A DNA stretch of 64,000 bases from Wuchereria bancrofti (taxonomy: Eukaryota; Nematoda; Chromadorea; Rhabditida; Onchocercidae). The notes under the pieces were generated by a model. That model saw nothing but the letters and a program-made list of their open reading frames with translations, ran no database searches and had not been told where the DNA came from. Positions 51,940 to 64,000 of this stretch are shown in pieces. Where the stretch lies: NCBI GenBank assembly GCA_005281725.1, contig SSBO01000012.1, positions 14,003,088 to 14,067,087 on the forward strand, in the 5' to 3' direction. Position 1 is the stretch's first letter; every line of letters begins with the position of its first letter. The position numbers and the translations under genes are program-made.

Positions 51940-52135
51940 AAACGAAGTTAAGATACACGAGAAGGTCATGACCTCGAGTTGGACATCAATTAACGCTACG
52001 GGAAGCCGATGCTATGCAGTACACAGTGGCAAATTACCACTTTCAATAAACACCAATGCTCACCCAACAATTCCTCCACTCTTTGATGTCATGCAATCAC
52101 TCATGTCTAATCCCTGCAAATAGCGTGCATGCATG
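51940..52135. promoter_or_regulatory. Complex sequence island; candidate non-coding element
   Basis: About 190 bp of balanced, non-repetitive composition inside AT-rich DNA. It includes CATCAATTAACGCTACGGG near 51984 and ends beside a (TGCA)n run near 52123-52135. A plus-strand frame (51848-52123) covers it but begins in low-complexity sequence and has no known similarity. Confidence 0.3.
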
Positions 52136-52150
52136 CAAACATGCACATAC
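52122..52150. repeat. TGCATGCATGC run
   Basis: A second, smaller occurrence of the TGCATG motif (GTGCATGCATGCAAACATGCAC), about 20 kb from the main cluster at 32126-32466. Confidence 0.75.
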
Positions 52151-53723
52151 ATGAGCATAAGGGATAGAAAGAAGTAATTTGAGTTATTTGTGAGCAGTGG
52201 GTAATTGGCTGCTTCAAATTATTCATTGTAATTTCAAAGAAAATTTGTCAGTTCGCAAATACATCGCTGTTTAGGGTTTGATAAATAGCCTTACAGACAA
52301 CAAATACCGAGAATTGAACCTATAATTATAAATGGTTTTAACAAAATGTTGCTAAGATTCAAATAAATTTACAAAAGAGAAACTGTTATACTTTATTGAG
52401 GAGAAACAATCAACTGCATTGTTTTATGCAAATTTTCAAAGCAAACTCTTTTTAATTTTTCAAAAAATGCTATCATTTATAAATTTCTTTGATGTTTTTC
52501 CTATTTAATGCATCTCAACAATTTTTTAGATATATTATTTTAAGAAAATATTCCATAATTAATCTCAAACACCGTAAACAATCGACAACATCTTTTTGCT
52601 CTCCACTTTTTCTCTCTTTCTCTCTGCCTTTCTTTCTTGTTTCCTCTTATTCTGTCGTAAAATTTGGCAATAAATCTAAAATTTATAGATTTTTGAGAAT
52701 TTATGGTCTACAATCATCAGTGCTTTTTTCTTCTTTTCGTTTTCTTTTTTTTTCATCCTATTATTGAATGACAGCATCAGATTACGGTAAAAGGATGAAA
52801 ATGTATTTGGGTGTGGTGTGTCTATCCGCCTATTTGTCTCTTCATTCTTCTATATTCTAAGGGTAAATGAAGTAGTGAAGTTTGTCAGAAAAGTTATGAG
52901 GTAGTTCTGTGACAGAGGAAAAGGCCTTTTTCAAGCTTTTTTAAAGTATCCAAAAGATTGATTTTTTTAATGGGAATAAGAAAGTATGAGAAAAGGCTTG
53001 GAATGAGAATGAAAGTGCCTTACAAGTTTAAAGGAAAATTTAAATTTTAGTAATATATTGGACGAATCATAGTTAAATTCTACAAATACTCTTTTGTTTT
53101 TTTTTTTAATTTTATTGCTTTGTTCGGCTTTCTTTGAGGGACCACCGCTATGTATTTTCATTTGATGTTAGCTACTACGGTATCCTTTTCTAGCTTTAAT
53201 TCATTCATCTATTTCATAGATTCTTAGAATGATGATATAAATTGAATATTTGTGTTGAATATTTGAATGATTAATTGCATTTAAAGTCAGGAATAGAATG
53301 AGATGTGTCTAGTCTACAGAAGTTCTAACTGATAAGGAGTGACACCTATAAATGGACTTAATTAGCCTGCAGAAGAGTGGAAGACATGTGCAATTTAGAA
53401 ATTGAAGAAAAAGAAAATAGTAGAAAATGAAATAGGAACTGTTTATTTTACAAAAAAAAAAAAAAATGATACCATAAAAAAGGTTACAAAAAAGGCGGAG
53501 TGATCAATAATTAACTAGGAGCTCATTAATTGGTATGATGTAAAGTTTCATTCGGTTTATTTTTCGTTCACCAAACCAATTACCAACAAATATATAATTT
53601 ATCGCTAGAATAAAAAAATGGCGTAAAATTTTACGAATCTCTAGCAAGTGTAATAATATTAAACTGTAATAGATCTTCTTGTCTTAAGAAATGAATTAAA
53701 ATTATTTAAAATAAAGAATATTC

Positions 53724-53748
53724 GTCAATAATTAATTAATTAATTAAT
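53724..53748. repeat. (TTAA)n tetranucleotide repeat
   Basis: TAATTAATTAATTAATTAAT run of about five units. Confidence 0.8.
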
Positions 53749-54225
53749 GATTAAACTTCGGATTATTGTGCAAGTAAACCAAATAAGACAGAAATATCAT
53801 GATAAATGAATTAGTCTACATCTACCAAATAATTTCATTTCATATGCGATTCATTCATGCAAAACTTGAAGTATTTTCAAACTTATCACTTTGATTTAAC
53901 TTAAAGAAAAAAGAAAAATAATTGTAAAGATTTTAGGAAAATTTACGCTTAAAGTAAAAAAAATGAGGGAATTTTTTAGCTGTCAACAACAACAACATGA
54001 TCAGTTGGTATTATTTATGGAATATAGTGGAAAGCCACATCGATGAAGTGACAAACATATGCGGAGACAAAACAGGACAGCATTGCAGCAAACGGTGTTG
54101 ACAATGTGGGGTAATAATGATAATAATAGTATAGGGTGGGGCACCCGGGATTCAATGTGGCTGTGTATTCATCAAGTAAAATAGGGAAAAAGGAGAAAGA
54201 AAATGTATTTGAATTATAATGAATG

Positions 54226-54634
54226 GAATTGAATGAATTGAATGAATTGAATGAATTGAATGAATTGAATGAATTGAATGAATTGAATGAATTGAATGAA
54301 TTGAATGAATTGAATGAATTGAATGAATTGAATGAATTGAATGAATTGAATGAATTGAATGAATTGAATGAATTGAATGAATTGAATGAATTGAATGAAT
54401 TGAATGAATTGAATGAATTGAATGAATTGAATGAATTGAATGAATTGAATGAATTGAATGAATTGAATGAATTGAATGAATTGAATGAATTGAATGAATT
54501 GAATGAATTGAATGAATTGAATGAATTGAATGAATGAATGAATGAATGAATGAATGAATGAATGAATGAATGAATGAATGAATGAATGAATGAATGAATG
54601 AATGAATGAATGAATGAATGAATGAATGAATGAA
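54226..54634. repeat. Composite satellite: (GAATTGAAT)~34 followed by (GAAT)~25
   Basis: Near-perfect 9-bp units from about 54226 to 54533 pass directly into perfect 4-bp GAAT units to about 54634. The 9-mer is one GAATT plus one GAAT unit. Since 9 is a multiple of three, no stop arises in several frames. This creates long false frames: Asn-Glu-Leu repeats on plus, and Phe-Asn-Ser or Ile-Gln-Phe repeats on minus, with Phe-Ile-His-Ser in the tetramer part. Confidence 0.97.
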
Positions 54635-55763
54635 ATTGAATCAGAGGAGTAGAATGAAATGAAATCGATTGAGATGGAAATGAAAAGGAATAATGCTGAA
54701 AAAAAAAGGATGAATGAAATATGAATAGACAGTACAATCCATGGGGAAAAGAGAAAGTGAATAGAAGAATAGTGAAACAACACATAATTTAAATTTAACA
54801 ACGAAAGCTGTCAATTCGATGTACACATCAGGTCGCTATCGACCCGATGGCGATGATGGAGGACAGAAATAACAAGCTGATACATACGTCTTCTATAACA
54901 AACACTTTGCAGTATCACTTTTCAGCGATCTCTCATTTTTACTGTGTAAACAAGATTTTTCCAAAAATCATTACTCCAATTGCTATTGTCATTGTTAATC
55001 ATTTAGGCATGAAGATGTATTTATCATCAATAAAAATAAAGAATGGCCATTTAATTTATCCTACCACTATGTTAATGAAGATTGCCTAACATGGATAAAT
55101 AAAGAATGAAACCAGAAAATCGGGATGTCAAGCCGTCAACGAAAAAAAGTGTTAGCACTATCTTCAAAATTTGAAACTATTTATATTATTTTAATAATTT
55201 TTCGATCGTATCTAAACTTTAAGTTTTGAATTGTGTATGTGTGTGTGTTTGTCTGTCCTTATTTTTAGTATAATTTCGTTTGATAGACAAAATTGTGCAT
55301 GAAAAAGTTGCTTTTCTTATAATCATTTCTTCATTAAATGTGCCATCATTATTATGAGAAGCATAACTACTATATGTTAATTTTTGCAGCTAATTTTAGG
55401 TTTCTATCTCGAGTAACGATACCATGTGACATAATCTTTTTCACTTTCATTTTGTCATTTCCAGAAAAAAGAATCACTTCTCCTCCAACATAATTATAGA
55501 AAAAAAAGTTCGACAATTCTCATCGTTTTCATTCTTTTGCTACCACTTTTTTCTTTTTTTAATTTTAGCTGTTGTATATGTTAAAAAATCCATCCAGATA
55601 CTTTTATAAGTAATTGAAGAAATTGAAAAAAAAGTCTAGCGCTCATTTTCACTGCTAGCATAAATTTCACAGATAATTTCATGAATCCATTGAAATTGAT
55701 CACAACGAGATGAGAATCTTTTGAAATGCTAAGCAGAAACATCCCTCGTCGATGTCTGGATGT

Positions 55764-55787
55764 AATGGGTAATGGGTAATGGGTTTA
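55764..55787. repeat. (TAATGGG)n tandem repeat
   Basis: Three perfect 7-bp units GTAATGG/TAATGGG in a row. Confidence 0.75.
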
Positions 55788-58700
55788 TTAATATTTGTGA
55801 GTGAATGAGTGTAAGTATATTATAAAGATGTGTGGTCGATAATCCGCTACTGATTGAAGTGGAAGAGTAAGTACTATATGCATAGTTGTAGTTGTCAAGC
55901 CGACAAATATGTGTCACAAAAGCTCTTCATATCCTCAAAGACCCATCTGTTCCTCATTTTTAGCCCGATCTCTTAATTATATTAGCAAGTATTGTTGGAG
56001 TAGAAACGACAAAATCGCAACTTTAAAATGACTTATTTGCAAATTATAAGCGCAATTATTTTATTTTAAGAAAATACGAGTTTGGTAGAAATTTTGATTA
56101 GAAAGAAATTAGACACATATATGAAATTTCAAAGATATGATGAAAAAATGAATATATATTTTGATGATGGAAAATCTTTTTGTCCAATAATAATTTTATG
56201 AATATTTATTCCAAATCTATTGCATCATTTTTTTATTGGATAATATATGATGTTTAAGAAAGAATGATGTAAACAGTGGATGATTTAGTAGTTTATTCAG
56301 TTTAAGACATTTTAAGCATCATTGAATTTTGTTAAAAGCACAATTGATGGAGCAATAAATAATCATAACAGGAAGACTCTGAAAGGTGGAAATACGGCTC
56401 GATGGACACATCATCTCTGATGCAATTGCTACTCTTTCTTTTCTTCTTTTCATGATTGTATCTGTTATGAAGAAATATATAAGAAGAAATTAATATCAGG
56501 GATTGATGTAAAAAGTTGAAATTTAATATAAATAGTTTCAAATTTGCATTAGATAATTAGTTGATTCCTTTCTTTTCTTTTTTTTTTTTCAAATTAATGT
56601 CTTATTCTAACATTTATGAATTATTTTCGAAACTAATATCTTTCATCAATAATAACATGTCATATAATTTGCTATTAACTACTCTAAAGTAACATCCCAA
56701 TTGTCCCACTGTCCCACTTCATTAACCTTTATGTTATATGAACTCATTTGCTCATATCTGGCAGTAATTAATCATTCCATGATGATATGCAAATGATTGT
56801 ATTAGAAGCTTAGAGAAGGTCCGTTGCTATGGTGGAGAATTGGTCTTACCATTCATATTCGCTTCATAACGTGCACAATCATTTTACTTTGTACTTATTT
56901 TTCAAAACAACATTTTTTTTCCATCGTACATATTATAAGAATCATTGATTAAAAGTAAATTTTGAGAGAGAAGAGAGAAGAGAAAAAAGAAAAAGATGAA
57001 GTCATAATTTGTAATTATATTCAGTAATTGAACAATTTTAAAACAATCTTAACGCTTTCATTAAGTAAATAATAATGTTTTTTGACCAACAAATAAACTA
57101 TTGATGACCAGTTGAAATTAATAGCAATTAATTTCCACTATTTTAACGTTGTTATTGAGTTTAGTTTCTCATATTTGGAGTTAAAAAATAAAATGCTATC
57201 GGAAAATTTTAGGAATTTAAGAAATTTTAATCGCTTTGTCCTTTAATCTTAAAGTTAAAATTAAGATTAATACATCTGTTTATCACTGATAAGTCCGAAA
57301 TGTTTATAATTGTTATCCTTAATGCTAAGCTGCTTTTTAATGTGGCTTACTGTAATTAGCATAGTTTTCTATATATTTGGTTAAGAATAACAAAGTAATG
57401 TAATTATCGCCAATGACAGCTGATCTAACTCCTCAAAAGGTAAGCGACAATACTAGTTGCTATTGTCCACTCCATTTCCTCTTTTATCGCGTCTTTTTCC
57501 GTATTCTCGTCCCCTTGCAATCATCAGCTAATGAGGTGCTAGCAGCATCTTCCGTTTCCGTCACCCGTCCTTCCTTCCTTTTTCCTCTTTGCATCAAAGG
57601 GATCCGTTCATTTCATGGTGATTATATTTTTTCCGGAATTTCTGACGTCCCGCCAACTTCACTAATTGCCTCAATTCTGGTCAATAAATTTTAACCAGTA
57701 ATATCTTTTTTATTTGAAGAACAGAAAAGAAATTTATAAACGATTTACTCTGCTAAAATTTGCTTGAAAGAGTAATTCGTGTAGTGAAAACTGCCATATA
57801 ATTTAAAAGAGCATGCAGAATGGTTGATGGTTGACAAAAACGCCAAGAAGCTAAAAGAGATGTTATGTTAGCATATTGGTAGTCCATACAGTATGTTATG
57901 CAAATGAACACCTGAATTGCATCACTGAACCGGATGTTGTTGCTTATAGCGGTATCAGTAGTTTTGTGGAATGATATAAAATTTCTGAGAATGATATATA
58001 TATTTTAGATCTAAAGAACCGTATCAATTTTTTTTTTTTGATTCTACGTTTCCGGTATCACAAAGATCGATATCCGAATTTTTTGGATTCGACGACAAGT
58101 ACTGCTTCGTATTTACACTGATAGCCAGCGAAATACTTTCAAAATTATCGAATGTTTAAAATAATTTAGAAATTTAAAAATTTATGATTTTCCATAATGA
58201 AACACTAACGACGATCTGTTAAGATACCGTAAAACATGATGCAAGATATGAATAAAAGTATAAGTAAACAGTGCAATAGATTATCACTTACTGTTATAAT
58301 GATATGTCAGTGATAAAATATATGAAAAGACATGCATATAATGATGGTTCTATCTGCTCTTTCATTATTCATAATTTTTGTCAAAAACTGAAGATATTTT
58401 AAGAGGAAATTACGGTACCTCGTAATTTAGTTGCTGAAGTAAATAATCAATCATTGGGAAAAGAGAAACAATGAGAAGGAATGAAGAATGATTGTTGGAT
58501 GATCTGTAGTTCAAGGAGGTCATCTAACTATTCTAATCCACTTCAAATGCAATACTTTTGCATTGGTTGATGAATAAATTACGCATTTTAGGAGTGTAAA
58601 CTAATCGTTTGTCTCTGTGATCTCATAGACAATTAACGTGATTTGACCAATTTTATGCCTTACATATGGCTTTTTAAAAATTTAAATCAATTTTTTTTGG

Positions 58701-59466
58701 AAATTTAAATCATGGAAAACTTTACGAAAAATTGTACAAAAAATTTTTTGAAGTTTTTAAAAGTCCAATTTTTCAGTAATCGCATTTTGATTTCTTTTTT
58801 TTTAATTTGATCGAAAAGAAAAGGAAAATTAGAAAATCAGATGAATCAAAGAACTCCACAACTTATAATCTAAGCTTATACTTGGCAAAGCTTTGGTTTA
58901 GTCGATTTCAAAAACTTCGGGATAATGTTATCTTGTGAGGAAAAGACTTTTTTTAATTAGAAATATATCAGTTTAACGCGACATAATGAAGAAATTTATG
59001 CTAAAAAGACTAAAAGTTGTTAATTGTTTCTTTAATCATTCATTTATACGTGTAACTCACGTAAGTCTATTAACGAACAATACATCCAATCCTTCCATTT
59101 CATGCAGTATTGAACACTTTGATGCGGTAATTGTATATTTTCAAGCGCAATTGGAAATTTCTCAAATAGCTTTGAAATCTAAACAAAACTTTTCCAGAAA
59201 ATATCAATAAAATTATAACTTCATGATTTTCCAATGCTCAAAATTAAATTTATATTAATAAACTTCATAATCTACTCGAATATTTTGAAAATTTTTTGAC
59301 AATCGTTAAAGTAAACAAACTTAAATTTTGTTTCCAATCTAAACTTTCGATGAAACAGAAATACACAATAGAAGTAAAAGACAAGTTTATAATTCAGTCA
59401 TTTCGGAATGATTTATAAATTAGTTTTTCTTGCTTGGCTATAATTTGATTTGCCTTCAGTGTTGCA

Positions 59467-59527
59467 CATACACACCACACACACGTACACGCATACATAC
59501 ATACACACATACACATAGACACACGCT
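59467..59527. repeat. CA/CATA microsatellite
   Basis: Imperfect (CA)n, (CATA)n and ACACGC units over about 60 bp. Confidence 0.85.
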
Positions 59528-62500
59528 TCCCGTTGCGCCGATTCACCAATTACTAATCTTCATCTTGTAATTATTACGCTTAAAAGATTTTTCAAATCAA
59601 AAAATAAATTTGTTGAAATTCTTTAAATTCCAACCTCTATTTTTCAATCACTTCGTTATAACTCATTTCTTCACGATGTTATAACTAAACATTAAATGAT
59701 GAGCATACGCTCATGGTGATATGAAATACTTACGTATACAAATCCATACAACGGACAAATGCAAAAGAGTGATAAGATCAATGATGAAAGTTTAGAATTT
59801 CAGTCAGATAAGAGGAACTGTTTAAGATTACATATACCAAGTGGAATATAATAGTGAAATGAAAATTTTAATAAAATATACTGCAAACAAAAAAGCAAAA
59901 GAAAATAATGAGATTGATAAGATTTTATGGTCAAAATGTTATCTTTTAAACAGTGATCAAAAATAAAATTATTCATCGCTTTATAGAAATTTTAGCTGGA
60001 TTAAAACGAATTTCCGTTTACGGTTAATGTAAAAACTGCTTATTATCGATGGGATAATATCTCTTTTCCGTTTCTGCACTAACTATACATCATACTTTAG
60101 AATTTTTGAATGTTAAAAGTGAATACTTTCATGAATTTTGATTAGCTAATACACATAATTCTAAACTTCTACAGAAATTTACCTAAAGACACTGATAACA
60201 TCATCACTGTTAAGTAAGAGGACTATTGCTATCGATAGCGATGATACTAAATGATAATGATGACAGAGTCATTCTATAATGCCCTGAATAATTTACATAG
60301 TTTGAAATCGAAGAGTCATTTATCGGATTCACTATAGTGCGATGACCCAAACTATCGGATAATAGGCTTGGCAATGATGATAATGATGATGACGAAAGGA
60401 GATTGGTACCGATGACACTCGGATTTTGGAGTATTCCAAGTAGCAAAAATGGAGAACACCTCAAGGCCAAACCTAATTGCCCGATGACAACCGCCAACTA
60501 TTCTCAGTTTACCTCAACGAGCACTTAACCAAATCGACTATTCATAGTAATGTTTCTATCGTGAGGGACTATTTCTGTCTTTCATTCGAATTATTATTTA
60601 CAGTTTTAAGATTGATTTTAGATACAAATCAGTTAGCTTAGAACTAAGCTGATTAATTAGCTCTTTCATTTCAAATAGCTCAACTATTAGAGCAAATGAA
60701 GTGTTTAATAGATAAAAATAGTAAATCTTTTCAGATTAACATGCAGAAATATTTACAGTGTTCCTCATAATTCTTTTCAAATGATGCATAATTAGCTATT
60801 TAGAAAGTTTATAATGTGAAAGATTTTATCTGCATTCCTTTTTTTTTATTAAAAGTCCCAAGATTATATAAGGTATATCATAAATTAGAAAAAATATTTA
60901 TCAGTTATTTAGTAAAATAGTAAAATTGAAAAAAGGTGAAATTTTCAAATTTTATAGACGAATAGAAATATTCGCTATTATTGACAGCTTAGAAATTTAG
61001 AAATTTGGTACATTTTCGATCCATTTGATAGAAAAAAAAGAGACGAAGTGATTGTGATTGGAGGACAAATTGAAAAGAAATTATACAAAAATTGTTGGGT
61101 TTCTTAAAATAGTTTTGAAAAACAAACGATTACACGGAGCCGACATTGATTTGATACCAAACCATTAATTCATTGTTCAATCGATTAAGAAGAAAAAACA
61201 CTTCAAAACATTTCTGAGGTCATTCCTCATAAGAGAAAAGCGATGCTTTTACTATACTACGAGGCGGAAAAGGATGGAATAGTAAAAAAGAAATTTCATC
61301 CAAATGAACGCAGTAGAAAAAAAAAAATATTTCAGTTGATTATAATTAATCTTTACCAGAAAAAAAATGAGAGCAGTATTTGCCTTAAAAGAGAAAGTTT
61401 ACAGATAAACTATTAATGGAAGAAGGGAACGGTAGAAAAGTAAGGGTAAAAGTTAGGATAAAAAATTAAGAATTATTTGTGCCTTTTATATGCTATCATT
61501 ATGATATCATTTTTGTTATTTACTGTTATCATTTCAATTGGTGATAGATTAGAAATATGATTATATATAGGAAATGAAATTAATTTTTATGACTTCCACT
61601 GTAACATTCAATTATCAATTCATTTTTGAGCATATCAATTGAATGCTATCTGCTTATATTAATTCTACTGTTATGCAATATCATAGTCAATCATTTGAAA
61701 AGGTATTAAAAGATTAACTTGATGGATAATTCATCAAGTGTTGTGAAAATTATGCATATTTTAAGAGAAATCTTTCAGACCTATGGGAGAGACAAAGAGA
61801 ACGAAGACACGGAAAAAAGATATTTTATAGAGAATTTCTATGAGATATTTGATTTTACCTTCGTTAGATTCAGATTGCATATAACTAAACATTCTCTTAA
61901 GTATGAGAATTCCCACAATTCATAGTTTTGACAGTCTATCCATCAGTTGTAGAGGACAAATCTTTGTCACATCGTGCTGTGAATTTCCTCTTTCGGCAAA
62001 TATCGAAGAATAGAAAAAGAAGTTTCTTATCGAATAATTTGGTTACAGAAATAGAAAGGTGGAAACACGTAAATTGACGTGAACGATAGATAGAAAAACA
62101 CGTAAATATTTGTAATCAAGATGAAATGAAATGGATAGACAGACATACAAACAGGTATTGGATGATCTTTTCCCATATAGAAATTTTATTGCAAAAATTA
62201 CAAAAGCAACATAAGGTGAAAGATAGAATGCATGTGAGCACCGCTTTGATCTATCCGATTACATGTTTCAATTTTTTATGTTTCCTCCTTTACAGGTATG
62301 TGAGGGAAATTTTTCACAACTATATAACGGTTTTGAGAACGATTTCTCATTGATCTTTCATTAAATCCTCAATAAGCGCAAATGATCTTTCAGTTGTCAA
62401 AACTATTGTAATGGTAAAATTGATTGAATGGTAAAGATTCAACAATTTTAACAGCGATCACTTTATTTACTAATTTACCTGCTGCTTTGCATATAGAAAA

Positions 62501-62971
62501 AGCACATTTCAAATCCCAAAAGACACTAACGGATTTCAAATTAGCAAGTTGTAGCTCAGAGTATTATATGATGTAAACATCACTGATAAATCAGGTGGAG
62601 ACTTGGCTTTCTTTTATCTCATAGGTGACTGAATTATGTGGACAGATAAAAGAAGTGAAGCATAAAATCAGATGGCTATGATAGATAAATTAACATTTTA
62701 AATAATCTTTAAAAAAAGCGAAAAAGAAATTTCAAGAAATATGCCTTTACAGAAAACTACAGCTGAATTAAAAACTTTGAATCTATCAATTATAATGATC
62801 TAAATTCATTTCGAATATTTTGAGTCAGATTTTTGAATTGCTAAGACTATTTCGATAAAATCTGCCACAGTCCTTTTTGCTGTATTCATAAGAGTAAGAA
62901 TACGCTATTTTGCATGCAATTTATTTTTTAATAAAATGTTTCTCTTTATCTTCTAAAATAAATCCTCTACA

Positions 62972-63035
62972 GGGAGAGAAAGAGATAAAAGAGGAGAGGA
63001 AGAGAGAGAAGGAGAAAAAGAAAAAGAAAGAAAGG
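62972..63035. repeat. GA-rich (GAGA) tract
   Basis: Almost pure purine sequence on the plus strand with GAGAGA and GAAAAAG units. Confidence 0.8.
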
Positions 63036-64000
63036 ATGTGGATTGAAGAGTAGAAAAAGGTAAAGGCCGCACAGAAGAAAGAAACGAGGACATCTGTATT
63101 TTATTTAAAAATTCCGTATTACGATAAGCAATAAAAGTATATCTGGCAAACAGGTTCGTTCATTGATCATTCTCACAGTTTACAGCTGGGCCAAGTAATC
63201 TCAAGGATTATTTTAAATGTTCATCAATTGTTAATTGGGATGTTACTTGCAGAATGAAAAAAACCTGAAATTTTCACCATATTTTCATTTTTCTTTTCTT
63301 GATAAATATGCCTGTACTGATTTCTTATCAAAATAATATCAAGCAGTTTACTAACAAATCTTATAATAATAATATCAACAAATGTTACCGCTTATTATGA
63401 TAGCTTATTATTCATTATTATCCATGCCACAAAAAGTCTCATCTAATACATTTTCCTAATTACATACACTAAATATAACTTTATAAGCATAAGTTGTTTT
63501 ATTCACCCTCAGTTGTCCTTCTAAATTATCAAACAAACAATAATAGCTGAGTATAAAAAGCTTATTAGAAGCTAAAGTTTAATACAAATAATACTGAAAT
63601 TTAGAACATGATTTTCATAAATATTTATACATCATAGAGCTAGTGTCATTGCTTCAAAGTAGAATTTACAAATGTTACGAATCCTTAAAGACATTTAAAG
63701 AAGCAGAGAAACAAGCTTGTTATTGTTTTCATTTGAATTAAAATTTGCCATCCCAGGTCTATGTGCATTATTTAAAGATCAGTTGAACAAATGAATATGA
63801 ATTCACATAGACTGATTTTTTTACGGATCAACCAGCCGATAAGCTTTAGATAATCTCGCATTTCCTAACAAAGTTTTCCTCTCAATGCCTGTTAGTAGTC
63901 ATATTTAAGCTGGATTATCCACTTATGCAGAAAATAGCATCATGGATTTTTAAAGTCTCACAAAAATATCCATTACTTTGACCCTGGATTCGCCAAAAGG

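Larger units (their letters stand above)
45601..54225. other. Gene-poor AT-rich stretch far upstream of the Sox gene
   Basis: I see no coding sequence worth calling. Short frames (47325-47618, 49091-49285, 50206-50463, 51848-52123, 52489-52767) lack codon structure, splice context or similarity. Patches of more complex sequence lie at about 46320-46550, 47440-47560 and 51940-52130. Pyrimidine-rich sequence occupies about 50270-50780. Confidence 0.5.
54635..64000. other. Gene-poor AT-rich stretch to the window end
   Basis: No gene that I can support. Contents: tandem TAATGGG units near 55767-55785, pyrimidine-rich more complex sequence at about 57415-57690, a CA-rich microsatellite at about 59467-59527, a more complex patch at 60180-60500 with GATGAT repeats, and purine-rich GAGA sequence at about 62972-63035. 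The short open frames throughout look random. Confidence 0.5.

Noticed and set aside
54015..54826. Long open frames on both strands over the GAAT arrays
   Set aside because: They exist only because the 9-bp and 4-bp repeat units avoid stops; the flanking codons show no protein signal.

Overview
The window reads as nuclear DNA of a nematode, most likely a filarial or other spirurid species. The evidence is high A+T content, many introns of roughly 80-1000 bp ending in TTTNCAG/TTTTAG-type acceptors, genes spread over both strands, and acceptor-like sequences just upstream of start codons that could take a spliced leader. The genus cannot be fixed from the sequence alone. There are no bacterial, phage, plasmid or CRISPR features.

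The left third (1236-20952, minus strand) is one large gene. I rebuilt it exon by exon as 48 coding exons with consistent splice phases, about 2,192 codons. It encodes a DOCK-D/zizimin-type (DOCK9/10/11-like) Rho-family guanine nucleotide exchange factor with an N-terminal DOCK-C/D domain, a PH domain, a DHR1 lipid-binding domain, a helical-repeat middle and a catalytic DHR2 domain. A 35-N assembly gap (4879-4913) lies in one intron.

A divergent intergenic region (20953-21767) carries a palindromic CRE-like site and separates the DOCK gene from the plus-strand translation elongation factor 1B delta gene (eEF1D, 21768-26271, seven coding exons, about 300 aa). Inside eEF1D intron 3, on the same strand, is an uninterrupted 338-codon reading frame (23460-24476). 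It has the two-domain layout of FDXACB1: a DUF2431/BMT5-like methyltransferase fold followed by a ferredoxin-fold anticodon-binding domain. It has its own 3' splice acceptor and AATAAA signal, and the acceptor is in phase with eEF1D exon 3. It could therefore be a nested gene or an alternative 3'-terminal exon. A diverged direct repeat flanks eEF1D exon 4.

From 26272 to 42307 there is about 16 kb with no convincing gene. It holds microsatellites, a perfect hairpin, a dense TGCATG cluster and a few islands of more complex, GC-richer sequence. At 42308-43855 (minus strand) is a two-exon SoxB1 (SOX2/SOX3-like) transcription factor gene of about 368 aa with a complete HMG box. From 43865 to the window end is another roughly 20 kb without a convincing gene, which lies upstream of the Sox gene. 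It contains GAAT/GAATT-based repeats, including a roughly 400-bp array at 54226-54634 that creates spurious open frames on both strands. The two gene-poor stretches around a developmental Sox gene are the best place to look for cis-regulatory elements.
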